Positions 43,539 through 53,634 of a stretch of DNA of 64,000 bases are shown here, piece by piece. The first letter of the stretch is position 1, and each line of letters starts with the position of its first letter. The notes under the pieces were generated by a model, which was given only the letters and a program-made list of their open reading frames with translations, was not told the origin of the DNA and made no database searches. Where the stretch lies: positions 169,688 to 233,687 of the forward strand of contig CAKOHW010000001.1 in the NCBI GenBank assembly GCA_934086185.1. Reading direction: 5' to 3'. The stretch comes from an uncultured Bacilli bacterium. GTDB taxonomy: Bacteria > Bacillota_I > Bacilli_A > RF39 > UBA660. A program made the translations under genes and the position numbers.

Positions 43539-46312
43539 TAGTACCACCATCCAATCATTTGTTTATATAGTAAATCTTCGTATTTTGTATCTACAACATA
43601 TGGATTTCCGTATGTTCCATTGCCATCTCCATAAACAATTGTGTCATAATTTAAGTTTATAACTGGCCTCAATACAATACTTGAATCTCCATCGTATGAG
43701 TATATTTGTGATGTACTTTGTTTAATATTAGTAGAACTAAATATATTATAGTTTACAGCAGCATGATAATAGCCACCACCGGATGAACAATCTAACTCAC
43801 CTGATGAACACGCTTCCCATTCTTCAGGTGTAGTTACTTCATGATAATCTCCATATGAATCTGTATACCAAGTACTTCCTGAGTATGACTCGCTATTTTC
43901 ATATATATTTGATGTAAACATACTGTTTTTGTTATAAGGAGTCATTGTCCAAAAAGATTTGCTATATTTTAAATAATAATTGCTATTTGCAGCATCATAA
44001 CTTGCTCCTGCAAATGCTAGTTCATCTGCTGTAATTAGTCCTATTTTTTCGTAATATTTTCCACCATATTTACTATTTTTGCTACATTTGAATGTAGGAG
44101 TTCTATTAGAACTTGAACTTGCAAGTCTATTATATGAATTATATGAAGGACCATAATAACTACTAGTTGATGAATTAGTTGTATCATTACAGAATGTTGA
44201 TGAAGTAATAAAATAATCATACCCTGTTAAAGTTGATTCATACCATTCTTCTAATTTATTTTTTGCATTAGAATTTGATATATTTGACTTTGAATAATTT
44301 GGTATTGGTGTTATATAAGTTTTGTATTTATAAGTATCATACCTACTATATGAACCACTTGTACAATTTGGGCAATCCATAAATTTATACATTGTTCTAT
44401 AAGAATAATCCTTATTGTTATTTTTCAAAGTATAGTAATTTTTGTAATATTTATAATTACCTGAACCTAATTTTATATCGCATTTTATTGTTCCTGATAA
44501 TTTATAATAACCTTTTTCTATTTTATAATCTGATCCATAGCAATATTCAGAACTATTCATATATGATAATCCATCTGAACTTGCTGTATCATATTCATAT
44601 ATATAATGTCTTCTATTATCATATCTACCATATAGTTTATACATTTTTTCTGATGTTGCACTTTTTGAAGTTTGTTTTAATGTATATAAATCCTTAAATT
44701 TTGTATAGTAATTATCATTAGTTATTTTTTCACAAAATATATCGCCACTTAATTTATATTTATTTTTGCTTTTATCATATGTAAATGAATCTGAATAACA
44801 ATACTTACTATTATAGTCTATATCTTCTCGTATCGTACTTTCATTATTTGTAATTAATGGGTAGTATGTAATATCACCAAATGTATAACCAGTATAATAT
44901 TCAAAGTTATCATAATCATACCAGTTACTTCCACCAATATCCCCTTCAAGAATTAATCTTATTGAACCATTTCCATTAATTCTAACTATTCTCCATAATA
45001 ATCCTGCAAAAGATACATAATTATTTTCTATATTTCCTCTATAAAAGTATGTTATTCCATCATCATCATAATCATAGTAATATCCATCGTCAAACTCGCT
45101 TGCTATGTTACTATATTCTATACCTCTAAAATACGTATCCCTAGTTTCTTCTTCTAATTTATACATTGTAACATTTTCAGTGTCTTTATTTTCAGATCTT
45201 AATGTGTATTTATTAATAAAGAACGTATCATTTGCAGTATATTTTTTACATTCTATAGTTCCAGCCAATTTATATTTTCTTGTATCATTATTATAACTAT
45301 AACTAGTACCATAACAATATTTACTTGATGAATATATATAAATTGAATCTATAGGTTTATTGGATGATTTAAATTTTATTGCATATGGCGTAATGTTATT
45401 ATAATTTAATACACTTGCTGCTTCTCTATTACTTGTTCCTATTTTATCTCTTAAATAATCTACTTGATATTGTGGTTTTTGTACATTGGAATAATTATTA
45501 ACATCATAGTATATAGTATCAATTATATTATTTTCAGTATTTTTTACATTTTCTAAAGTTACATATACATAATTATTTTCATCGTTGAATCTATATAAAT
45601 CCATATAATATGTACTATTACATGTATTTTCACTAAATTTTATATAATATTTTTTTGCATAGTCTAAATTGTATGTATCATCACTATTCTTTGTGATAGT
45701 TACACCATCTTCATCAGTTAATGTGAATATTTCGTCATCATAATAATTATAAATGAAGGTATCTAAATTATCTTTAGCTTTTATTTTTACCTTTGCTTTT
45801 TTACTGGAATTTTCATTTGGATTATTTCCGCATAAATATAATGTAGTATCTTTATTTAAATTATCTTTTATTTCTTTTTGCCAAGATAAATAGTAACTTA
45901 AACCTTGACAATTATCATTGTCATCCTCTCGTTTTAGTGAACCATTAAGTACTAGTACATAATATTTTTCAGCATCTGATTTAGTGATATTATTACCTTT
46001 TTCACTTTGCTCTTTAACTAATTTATCTATGATATTATCATCAAGTAATCCTTCATTAATTAATTTAGTTAATTTTATTTCGACACCTTGTGCTCCTAAA
46101 TTTAATTGTTCAGCATAATTATTATTGTTATCATCTTTATTCATATTTACTAATACATCTGCTGCATTAAGAATATTTTTTTCTAGAGATGTATACGTAA
46201 TAGAATTATTTTTCTTATTTTTATTTAAAGAAATGATAAATGTAGTTGCTATTATACTTAATAAAACTAAACATATTATTATTTCTATAAGTGTAAAACC
46301 TTTTTTATTCAT
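43538..46312 (-). CDS. Giant type IV prepilin-like surface protein
   Basis: A 924-residue protein that begins with a type IV prepilin leader: KKG then FTLIEIIICLVLLSII, with the G/F cleavage site and Glu5. Three Tyr/Cys repeats of about 60 residues lie near 331-386, 503-560 and 588-644 (pattern KYCYG..Y.Y, then YKL.G...C, then YTL...MYK). A NNYVSFAGLLWRIVRING block near 430 and LITADELAFAGAS are shared with the downstream paralogue. Pseudopilins are usually 100-250 residues, so this is exceptionally long. A prepilin peptidase is not in the window. Confidence 0.75.
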   Translation of the reverse strand: MNKKGFTLIEIIICLVLLSIIATTFIISLNKNKKNNSITYTSLEKNILNAADVLVNMNKDDNNNNYAEQLNLGAQGVEIKLTKLINEGLLDDNIIDKLVKEQSEKGNNITKSDAEKYYVLVLNGSLKREDDNDNCQGLSYYLSWQKEIKDNLNKDTTLYLCGNNPNENSSKKAKVKIKAKDNLDTFIYNYYDDEIFTLTDEDGVTITKNSDDTYNLDYAKKYYIKFSENTCNSTYYMDLYRFNDENNYVYVTLENVKNTENNIIDTIYYDVNNYSNVQKPQYQVDYLRDKIGTSNREAASVLNYNNITPYAIKFKSSNKPIDSIYIYSSSKYCYGTSYSYNNDTRKYKLAGTIECKKYTANDTFFINKYTLRSENKDTENVTMYKLEEETRDTYFRGIEYSNIASEFDDGYYYDYDDDGITYFYRGNIENNYVSFAGLLWRIVRINGNGSIRLILEGDIGGSNWYDYDNFEYYTGYTFGDITYYPLITNNESTIREDIDYNSKYCYSDSFTYDKSKNKYKLSGDIFCEKITNDNYYTKFKDLYTLKQTSKSATSEKMYKLYGRYDNRRHYIYEYDTASSDGLSYMNSSEYCYGSDYKIEKGYYKLSGTIKCDIKLGSGNYKYYKNYYTLKNNNKDYSYRTMYKFMDCPNCTSGSYSRYDTYKYKTYITPIPNYSKSNISNSNAKNKLEEWYESTLTGYDYFITSSTFCNDTTNSSTSSYYGPSYNSYNRLASSSSNRTPTFKCSKNSKYGGKYYEKIGLITADELAFAGASYDAANSNYYLKYSKSFWTMTPYNKNSMFTSNIYENSESYSGSTWYTDSYGDYHEVTTPEEWEACSSGELDCSSGGGYYHAAVNYNIFSSTNIKQSTSQIYSYDGDSSIVLRPVINLNYDTIVYGDGNGTYGNPYVVDTKYEDLLYKQMIGWWY

Positions 46313-46320
46313 AATTACTC

Positions 46321-46848
46321 CTATTTTACTTTTGTGTACTTTATATTTCTACCTTTTTTATAATTAAAATAATCTTTTAAATTGTTTTCTTTTTTATCAA
46401 AATAATATAAAAATAATTCATCATTTAAATACACTACAATGTAATTCTTTTTGTATTTTTTGTATCTACCTTTTAATGTTCTTGTAGTTTTATTTTTACA
46501 GTCAATAACAGATATCTCTGCTTTTCCTTCTTTTGTTGGCGAACCTTTGAAAGATTTAATCGTTAATGTTTCTATATCACTATTATTTAACACCCATATC
46601 TTTTCTTTATATTCTGTAGTTTTAATTATATTATATAAATTGTAATTTTTTGTATCTGATAATATAAAGTTGTCATTACAGTTTTCTGTTCTTTTATATG
46701 TTAATGTTCTATAATTTATAAAGTCATATCCTTTTATTTTAAAAATAATTAGAAATATTATAACAAGTATAAAAATTATAAATATAGTAATAGACAATAC
46801 TTTATTTTTATTTATGAATACTTTTATTTTGTTAAATATTTTTTTCAT
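46321..46848 (-). CDS. Uncharacterised single-pass membrane protein before the giant pair
   Basis: A 175-residue protein with a membrane helix near residues 16-37 and a beta-rich, Lys/Tyr-rich extracytoplasmic part with two cysteines (ENCNDN and VIDCKNK). It is the first gene of the three-gene operon, 8 bp before the prepilin-like gene. The start at 46848 has an AAGGTG site; the in-frame GTG at 46857 is inside it. It may help assemble or anchor the giant proteins, only by context. Confidence 0.6.
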   Translation of the reverse strand: MKKIFNKIKVFINKNKVLSITIFIIFILVIIFLIIFKIKGYDFINYRTLTYKRTENCNDNFILSDTKNYNLYNIIKTTEYKEKIWVLNNSDIETLTIKSFKGSPTKEGKAEISVIDCKNKTTRTLKGRYKKYKKNYIVVYLNDELFLYYFDKKENNLKDYFNYKKGRNIKYTKVK

Positions 46849-46900
46849 TAATCTCACACCTTTTCTTATTTTCTATAATATTATTATCTATTATAATTAC

Positions 46901-46929
46901 AGTATAACTAATATTAATTCATTAGTCAA
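46901..46929 (-). promoter_or_regulatory. Promoter of the giant surface protein operon
   Basis: Minus-strand TTGACT (46924-46929), a 17-bp spacer and TATACT (46901-46906). The -35 touches the T-run of the XRE gene terminator. Confidence 0.8.
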
Positions 46930-46956
46930 AAAAAAGATATAAAAATCTATATCTTT
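46928..46956 (-). terminator. Terminator after the XRE regulator
   Basis: AAAGATATA/TATATCTTT arms (46933-46941 and 46948-46956) begin at the stop codon and are followed by T8 on the minus strand. Confidence 0.75.
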
Positions 46957-47279
46957 TAACTGTTTAAACCATCAATATAACCTAAAACTTTATTCTTTTT
47001 ATCTTTATTCATTTTTTCAAATAAATCTAGTAACATTAAATCGTTAACATCAAAGCCATTTTTTTTAATACTTAAAAGTGGCATATCATCATTTATTCTT
47101 CCTAATAAATAATCAGTAGATGTTCCTAGAAAGTCTGCCATTTTAATTAGAGTATCAACGCTTGGAAATGCTTTTCCAGATTCATATGCTGAAATTGTTT
47201 CTTGACTTACTTCTGCTGCAATACTAAGTCTTACTTGTGTTATTTTTTTCTTTTCTCTTATCTTTTTTAAGTTTTCCAT
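46956..47279 (-). CDS. XRE-family transcriptional regulator
   Basis: A 107-residue protein. The helix-turn-helix occupies about residues 4-60 (KKKITQVRLSIAAEVSQET, then ISAYESGKAFPSVDTLIKMADFLGTSTDYLLG) in the SinR/phage-repressor style. The C-terminal 45 residues are helical. The start at 47279 has GAGGTGA; an in-frame GTG at 47288 is inside that site. It is upstream of the giant surface operon and divergent from the P-type ATPase, so either could be its target. Confidence 0.88.
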   Translation of the reverse strand: MENLKKIREKKKITQVRLSIAAEVSQETISAYESGKAFPSVDTLIKMADFLGTSTDYLLGRINDDMPLLSIKKNGFDVNDLMLLDLFEKMNKDKKNKVLGYIDGLNS

Positions 47280-47377
47280 AATAGTCACCTCTTAATATTA
47301 TTTTATAAGATTATAGAAATTTAATTAGATAAGTTATTTATAATTTATTATGCATCGTATTTATTTAATCTGATTTA

Positions 47378-47388
47378 TTTGTCGAATA
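47378..47388 (+). promoter_or_regulatory. Spo0A-box-like site (0A box)
   Basis: TTTGTCGAATA matches the TGTCGAA core of the 0A box and lies between the XRE gene and the P-type ATPase gene. The same bases may act as part of a weak -35 (TTGTCG, 17 bp, TAGTAT at 47402-47407). Confidence 0.4.
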
Positions 47389-47440
47389 AAAATTGTTTTA
47401 TTAGTATTTTAAATTCATAAATTTATTTAGGAGGACTATT

Positions 47441-49990
47441 ATGGATTTAAAAGGACTAAATGATGAAGAAGTAATTAAGAATCGTAAAAAATATGGTAGT
47501 AATAGTATAGAAAGTAAGAATACTAATAGTTTTATATCTTTATTAATCGAGTCTTTAGGTGATCCTATAATTAAAATATTATTGATTGCACTTGCAGTTA
47601 AAGTTGTTTTCTTATTTAAAGATTTTGATTGGTTTGAAACATTAGGAATACTTATTGCTATTTTTCTTGCTTCTTTCATTTCTACTATTAGTGAATATGG
47701 TAGTGAAAAAGCATTTAAAAGATTACAAGAAGAAAGTGCTAACATATTAGTAAAAGTAAAAAGAAATGGTAAACTAATTAATATTAATATTGGTGATGTT
47801 GTTGTTAATGATATTGTAAGTTTAGAAAGTGGAGATTTAGTACCTGCTGATGGCAATATTATTACGGGGAATATTTTGGTTGATGAATCTGCATTGAATG
47901 GGGAAACTCGTGAAATAGAAAAAAATATAAATGATACCATATTTAAAGGAAGCATTGTTAATGACGGTAATTGTTTTTTAAAAGTTTCTAAAGTTGGAGA
48001 AAATACTATTTATGGTAATATAGAAAATGAAGTTCAAGTTAAAACTATTGATAGTCCTTTAAGAAGTAGATTAAATCATTTAGCAAAAGTAATTAGTATA
48101 ATTGGATATATTGGTTCAATACTAGTAGTTATTAGTTATTTATTTTCTGTTATTGTAATTAAAAATAATTATGATATTAATTTAATTATGGATACTTTAA
48201 GCAATCCTAAAGTGATTATTGATTATTTGATATATTCTTTAACTCTTTGTGTTACTGTAATTATAGTTGCAGTACCTGAGGGTTTACCTATGATGGTTGC
48301 ATTAGTTTTATCTAGTAATATGAAAAGAATGTTGAAAAGTAATGTTTTAGTTAGAAAAATGGTTGGTATTGAAACTGCTGGTAATATAAATATTTTGTTT
48401 ACTGATAAAACTGGTACTATTACTAATGGTAAATTAAGTGTTAAAAAATTAATTAATTTTAAAGGTGAAGTATGTAATAATCCTAAATATAATAATATTT
48501 TTATAGAGAGTTTACTTTATAATAATCAAAGTACTTACAATAAAGATGGTAGTGTTGGTGGAAATACTACTGATCAAGCGATTATGAATTATTTAAAACG
48601 TGAAAAACAAGATGATTATGATTATGTAGTTACGTTTAATAGTAAGAATAAATATTCTTGTACTAAAGTTAAAAATAATTATTATTTTAAAGGGGCTAAT
48701 GAAGTTATAATAAATAATTCATTATATTATTTAGATGAGTTAGGTTATAAACAAGTAATAAAAGATAAAAATAAATTATTTGATATTGTTAATTCTTTAA
48801 CTAAAGATGGTTTACGTGTTATAAGTGTTGGTATGAAAACTAATAATTATGAATTAAATGGTTTATGTTTTATAGGATTTGTAGTTATAAAAGATGAAAT
48901 AAGAGATAATGCTAAAGATGGTATAAAAATTGTTAATGATGCTGGTGTACAAGTCGTTATGATAACTGGTGATGATAAAGATACAGCATTATCGATTGGA
49001 AAAGAAATTGGACTTGTTAAAACTAGTAAAGATATTGTTTTGACAAGTACTGAATTAAATAATTTAAATGATGATGAAGTAATAAAAATTATTGATAATT
49101 TAAGAATAGTTGCCCGTGCCTTACCCAGTGATAAAAGTAGACTTGTTAAAATTTGTCAAAAATGTAAAAAAGTTGTTGGTATGACTGGAGACGGAGTAAA
49201 TGATGCTCCTGCTTTAAAATGTGCAGATGTTGGTTTTGCAATGGGAAGTGGAACTGAAATTGCAAAAGATAGCAGTGATATTGTAATACTAGATAATAAT
49301 TTAATAAGTATAGGTAATGCTATACTTTATGGTAGAACAATTTTTAAAAGTATAAGAAAATTTATTATATATCAATTAACTGTAAATTGCTGTGCTTTAG
49401 TTTTAAGTATAATTGGTCCATTAATTGGTATAACTACTCCTATTACTGTAATACAAATGTTATGGATTAATATGATAATGGATACTTTAGCAGGACTGGC
49501 ATTTAGTTACGAAGCACCGCTTAAAGAATATATGAAGGAATTGCCTAAAAAACGTGATGAAGCAATAATAAATATTTATATGTATGCAGAAATATTAATT
49601 ACCGGGGTTTATTCTTCATTTGTTTCCTTATTTTACTTGTCTAATAGTTTTATTAAAAATTTATTTAGAAGTGATAATAATAATATTTATTTTATGACTG
49701 GTTTCTTTGCTTTATTTATATTTATGGGAATATTTAATGCTTTTAATGCTAGAACTACTCGTCTTAATCTATTAAGTAATATTAAGAAAAATAAAGTATT
49801 TATATTAGTATTTTTATGTATTAGTATAGTACAAATATATTTAATATATTTTGGCGGTAGTTTATTTAGAACTTATGGATTAACTATTAAGGAATTGTTA
49901 GTAGTATTTATACTGGCATTTAGTGTTGTCCCTTTGGATTTATTTAGAAAATTATTATTTAAAAAACGTGGTGTAATTGATTATATTTAA
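47441..49990 (+). CDS. Cation-transporting P-type ATPase (calcium type)
   Basis: An 849-residue P2-type ATPase. It has the TGES-like loop (LNGETREI near 150), the transmembrane VAVPEGLP near 280, the phosphorylation DKTGTIT near 322, the ITGDDKDTA block near 507 and GDGVNDAPAL near 582. The PEGLP and C-terminal helices fit a Ca2+-ATPase of the SERCA/PMCA-like bacterial group. It pumps Ca2+ out using ATP; sporulating cells also move Ca2+ in quantity. Start supported by a strong AGGAGG site. Confidence 0.92.
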   Translation: MDLKGLNDEEVIKNRKKYGSNSIESKNTNSFISLLIESLGDPIIKILLIALAVKVVFLFKDFDWFETLGILIAIFLASFISTISEYGSEKAFKRLQEESANILVKVKRNGKLININIGDVVVNDIVSLESGDLVPADGNIITGNILVDESALNGETREIEKNINDTIFKGSIVNDGNCFLKVSKVGENTIYGNIENEVQVKTIDSPLRSRLNHLAKVISIIGYIGSILVVISYLFSVIVIKNNYDINLIMDTLSNPKVIIDYLIYSLTLCVTVIIVAVPEGLPMMVALVLSSNMKRMLKSNVLVRKMVGIETAGNINILFTDKTGTITNGKLSVKKLINFKGEVCNNPKYNNIFIESLLYNNQSTYNKDGSVGGNTTDQAIMNYLKREKQDDYDYVVTFNSKNKYSCTKVKNNYYFKGANEVIINNSLYYLDELGYKQVIKDKNKLFDIVNSLTKDGLRVISVGMKTNNYELNGLCFIGFVVIKDEIRDNAKDGIKIVNDAGVQVVMITGDDKDTALSIGKEIGLVKTSKDIVLTSTELNNLNDDEVIKIIDNLRIVARALPSDKSRLVKICQKCKKVVGMTGDGVNDAPALKCADVGFAMGSGTEIAKDSSDIVILDNNLISIGNAILYGRTIFKSIRKFIIYQLTVNCCALVLSIIGPLIGITTPITVIQMLWINMIMDTLAGLAFSYEAPLKEYMKELPKKRDEAIINIYMYAEILITGVYSSFVSLFYLSNSFIKNLFRSDNNNIYFMTGFFALFIFMGIFNAFNARTTRLNLLSNIKKNKVFILVFLCISIVQIYLIYFGGSLFRTYGLTIKELLVVFILAFSVVPLDLFRKLLFKKRGVIDYI

Positions 49991-50015
49991 AAATTATATT
50001 TCTTATAGATTGATA

Positions 50016-50051
50016 AAAAGAGAAAAGTGTTTTTTATTACTTTTCTCTTTT
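50016..50051. terminator. Bidirectional terminator between the ATPase and pyrophosphatase genes
   Basis: Thirteen-base arms AAAAGAGAAAAGT/ACTTTTCTCTTTT (50016-50028 and 50039-50051). Confidence 0.8.
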
Positions 50052-50073
50052 CTTAATGCTTAATTATAAACTG

Positions 50074-51696
50074 TTAATCTCTTTTTAAGGCCTCCATTAT
50101 GAATGGTACTATTTGTTTTTTACGAGATAATATACCATCTATTATAATACCTTCTTTTGCATCTTTAATGTTATATGCATCTTCTATTATATGTTTTCCA
50201 TTTTCATTAAATATAATCATTGAATTTTTTGTTAATATGTTTGTTATATATAGTGTAGATATTGTATATCCATTTTTTAAACTTATTTTATTTAAAGAAT
50301 CTACATATTTTGGTATATCATTTATAAAATCATTATAGTCTACAGTTAACACTTGTCCTACACTAAATGTTTTATCATCTACTGTATATGTTTTATAATC
50401 TCTATATATTATATCTTCAGTTTTATAACCTTCTATACTCATACCACTTTTTAATAATTTCATACCATAGTCATTATAATCAATATTTATTAAATTTGAT
50501 AATTCATTTAATACATATTTATCTTGTAATGTAGTTGTTGGACTATTTAATAAAACTGTATCAGAAATAATACCACTTATCATTAAACCCGCAACATAGT
50601 TTGGTATTTCTATATTATTTTCTTTATATAAGTAATAAAGTATTGTATTAACACTACCTACTATCATATTTCTAAAATTAATTGGTGAATTAGTACTTAT
50701 ATCTCCTATATTATGATGATCTACTATTTCTAATATTTCAGCTTCTTCTAAGCCATCTACACTTTGTTTAGCATCATTATGATCTACTAAGATAACTTTA
50801 TTTTTTTCATATTCATTTGTATCAATTAATCTTAACATACCATGACACTTACCACTTTTAGAAACTATTGGATAATTTGTATGTTTTGTTTTGTTTGATA
50901 TTTCTATGAAGTCTGTCATATAGTCTTCTCTATTTAAACATACACAATTTTCGTTACGTTTAATAGTAGTTATCTTATTTGTTAATCCTAGTAATTTACT
51001 TGTTTCAAAACTAGTATATGGTGTACAAATAATATTAATATTATTGTTTTTTGCTACTATAAGTTGTTCCGGATTTAATCTTTGATTGCCTATTAAAATA
51101 ATTAATTTTACTTTAGATGATATTGCATAATCTATTATCTTTTGTCTATCACCTACTATTAATATACTTTCTTCATCTAATTTAACGTTATTTATAAATG
51201 TATTATCATCAAATGTAGCTGCTACAATTTTACCATTTATTTCATTTGTTATCTTTATGTAATTTAAACTTTTTAATGTAGATACTATGTTATCAAATGT
51301 AGTATTTAAATAATTGGTTGTATTAGATATCATAGTGTGTGCTATTTCTTTTAATGATACATATCCAACAAACATATTTTTATCATCAACTATTGGAATA
51401 CCTGTTATATTTTTTGAATTCATAAATTGATAAGTATCATAAATACTTGAAGTATTTTTTATATAAAAATCTTTATGATATTTAATGTCTTTTATTTTTA
51501 CTTTAACATCATTTAAATATTCTGGAGTTTCTACATTAAAATAATTTAATGCAAATTTAGTTTCGGAATTAATATCTCCTAATATTCTTGGTTCAGTATT
51601 TAATCCTAATTGATTTTTTAAATAACTTAAATTTATTGCTGCACAAACAGAGTCTGTATCAGGATTTTTATGACCAAATATAAAAATATTTTTCAC
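50074..51696 (-). CDS. ppaC: Manganese-dependent inorganic pyrophosphatase with CBS and DRTGG domains
   Basis: A 540-residue family II pyrophosphatase: N-terminal DHH part with GHKNPDTDS near residue 8, an inserted CBS-DRTGG-CBS regulatory region (about 65-300) that in relatives binds adenine nucleotides or diadenosine polyphosphates, then VDHNDAKQS and VDHHNIGD, and a C-terminal DHHA2 domain. The start is GTG at 51696 with GGGAGTGG upstream; a TTG at 51723 has no site. It removes PPi to drive biosynthesis. Confidence 0.92.
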   Translation of the reverse strand: MKNIFIFGHKNPDTDSVCAAINLSYLKNQLGLNTEPRILGDINSETKFALNYFNVETPEYLNDVKVKIKDIKYHKDFYIKNTSSIYDTYQFMNSKNITGIPIVDDKNMFVGYVSLKEIAHTMISNTTNYLNTTFDNIVSTLKSLNYIKITNEINGKIVAATFDDNTFINNVKLDEESILIVGDRQKIIDYAISSKVKLIILIGNQRLNPEQLIVAKNNNINIICTPYTSFETSKLLGLTNKITTIKRNENCVCLNREDYMTDFIEISNKTKHTNYPIVSKSGKCHGMLRLIDTNEYEKNKVILVDHNDAKQSVDGLEEAEILEIVDHHNIGDISTNSPINFRNMIVGSVNTILYYLYKENNIEIPNYVAGLMISGIISDTVLLNSPTTTLQDKYVLNELSNLINIDYNDYGMKLLKSGMSIEGYKTEDIIYRDYKTYTVDDKTFSVGQVLTVDYNDFINDIPKYVDSLNKISLKNGYTISTLYITNILTKNSMIIFNENGKHIIEDAYNIKDAKEGIIIDGILSRKKQIVPFIMEALKRD

Positions 51697-51722
51697 TATA
51701 CCACTCCCTTTTTTATATCTCA

Positions 51723-51751
51723 ATTTTAGTACATTAACGATTTATAGTCAA
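51723..51751 (-). promoter_or_regulatory. Sigma-A-type promoter of the pyrophosphatase gene
   Basis: Minus-strand TTGACT (51746-51751), a 17-bp spacer and TAAAAT (51723-51728). Confidence 0.75.
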
Positions 51752-51752
51752 G

Positions 51753-51777
51753 AAAAAAGACTTATTTTAATAGTCTT
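51753..51777 (-). terminator. Terminator after the Clp ATPase gene
   Basis: AAGACT/AGTCTT arms (51757-51762 and 51772-51777), T6 on the minus strand, directly before the pyrophosphatase -35. Confidence 0.7.
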
Positions 51778-53634
51778 TCATTTTATAAGATTTTTTGAAT
51801 TTAAACTTATTTTCACTCCTCTAAAACCATATACTTTATAGTCACATTTTTTAAAATCAAATTCTTTTATATTATTATGTTCTATATATTTTGAAATAGT
51901 ATTCTCATTTATTTCATCAAATTTTATTATATAATCTACAGTTTCTAATACTGCATCATTATTATATTCTAATAAATTGTATTCTTTATTAAAACCTAAA
52001 TTATATGTTATTTTATTTGTTGCACTTAAAAATATGAATGAATTATTAAATGATTTATTTTTTATTTTTCTATCATTTATTATTTTTAAAATTGTATTTA
52101 AAACATTCTTATTTGTTTTTTCTATGTTATCAAATAATATTATTGAATTATCATTTAGTTTATTATATAAACTATTTTCACCATTATATATATTATTAGA
52201 ACTATAAATATTTGAATACTCTGACATATCTATACATATATAATTTAAATTTAAATATTCACATATTTTTTCTATTGTATATGTTTTACCTACACCTATT
52301 CCACCTAATAATAGAATAGATTTATTATTATCATTTTTTATGATATTTAGTATTTCTTTTACTGCTCTATCTTGACCATAAATTGTTTTTTTTAGATTAT
52401 TTAAGGTTTCATTAATATTTATATTTAAGTTTCTATTTATTTTTCTACTAATTATAGTTTCTATATCTTTTTTTGTTATTGTTTTTTTATTATTATTTTT
52501 TACGTATGAACATACTGTGTCTAGTATGTCTAAAGATTTATCTGGATTTTTTTTATCTTTTATATATTTTATAGATAATTCTATTATAGTATCTAGGTTA
52601 TTATTTGTAATATTTATATTATGATATTTTTTGTAATTATTTTTTAACTTATAAAGTATATCTTTTGTCATATTTATGTCTGGCTCACTGATAAATATTT
52701 TATCAAATCTTCTCATTAAAGCTTTATCTTTTGTAAAATATTTATCATATTCTTCTAAAGTTGTTGCTCCTATTATTTTTAGTGTACCTTTAGATAAATA
52801 TGGTTTTAATATGTTGGCTGCGTCAATGGCTCCTTCGGAACCACCAGCATTTAATATAGTATGTATTTCATCTATAAATAATATAGTTTTTTTGTTTTCT
52901 ATTGTTTCTTTTATAATAGTGTTTAATCTACTTTCAAAGTCACCTCTATATTTACTACCTGCTAATACTAAGGACATATCAATATTAAATATTTTATAAC
53001 CTTTTAATTCATATATTTCATCGTTAGCAATTTTTGTAGCTAAACCTTCTACAATGGCTGTTTTGCCTACTCCAGATTCTCCCACTAAAATTGGATTATT
53101 TTTATTTTTTCTTAAAAGTATTTCTACAATTGAATTAATTTCTTTATCTCTATTAATTAATATTGTATCATTTGTTGATAAATCATTTCCATATTTTTTT
53201 AGTTCATTAAAGATTGGATTGAATTTTTGTTTTAATTCTTTATATATACCTTCTAAATCAATTTGTAAACTTATTAGAATTCTTACACCTATTCCATCAC
53301 CACTTTCAAGTGTACTTATTAATAAATGATACGGTGTTACTATTCCACTATTATTTTCTTTAGCATCTTTTTTTGCATCATTAATAATACTTTTTAAAAG
53401 TGGAGTATGTAATATATTAGTTGTTTTTATGTTTGATAATCCTATAATATTAATTAATTCTTCTTTAAATATTTCATAAGTTAAATTATATGGTTCACAT
53501 ATTTCTTTAATATCATTTATTTTTAATAATGCTAATATTAAATGTTCACTTCCTACGTATGGATGGTTTAAATTAAACATTTCTTTTTCTGCTGATGTTA
53601 ATATTTTGTTTAACTTATTACTTTCTTTTTTCAT
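51778..53634 (-). CDS. Degenerate ClpC/ClpA-type AAA+ protein
   Basis: A 618-residue Clp ATPase (ClpC is about 810). It has a Clp_N repeat domain (1-150), a complete first AAA+ module with Walker A GESGVGKT near 183, the pore loop KYRGDFE and Walker B FIDEIH, and a second module with Walker A GGIGVGKT near 440. The second Walker B reads LFDNIEK with Asn for the catalytic Glu, the GYVG pore loop is absent and the C-terminus is cut short. It may act as a remodelling factor not coupled to ClpP. It follows spo0A. Confidence 0.85.
   Translation of the reverse strand: MKKESNKLNKILTSAEKEMFNLNHPYVGSEHLILALLKINDIKEICEPYNLTYEIFKEELINIIGLSNIKTTNILHTPLLKSIINDAKKDAKENNSGIVTPYHLLISTLESGDGIGVRILISLQIDLEGIYKELKQKFNPIFNELKKYGNDLSTNDTILINRDKEINSIVEILLRKNKNNPILVGESGVGKTAIVEGLATKIANDEIYELKGYKIFNIDMSLVLAGSKYRGDFESRLNTIIKETIENKKTILFIDEIHTILNAGGSEGAIDAANILKPYLSKGTLKIIGATTLEEYDKYFTKDKALMRRFDKIFISEPDINMTKDILYKLKNNYKKYHNINITNNNLDTIIELSIKYIKDKKNPDKSLDILDTVCSYVKNNNKKTITKKDIETIISRKINRNLNININETLNNLKKTIYGQDRAVKEILNIIKNDNNKSILLLGGIGVGKTYTIEKICEYLNLNYICIDMSEYSNIYSSNNIYNGENSLYNKLNDNSIILFDNIEKTNKNVLNTILKIINDRKIKNKSFNNSFIFLSATNKITYNLGFNKEYNLLEYNNDAVLETVDYIIKFDEINENTISKYIEHNNIKEFDFKKCDYKVYGFRGVKISLNSKNLIK

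Noticed and set aside
46956..47279. Toxin-antitoxin pair involving the XRE regulator.
   Set aside because: No small toxin-like gene lies next to it; neighbours are a P-type ATPase and the giant surface operon.
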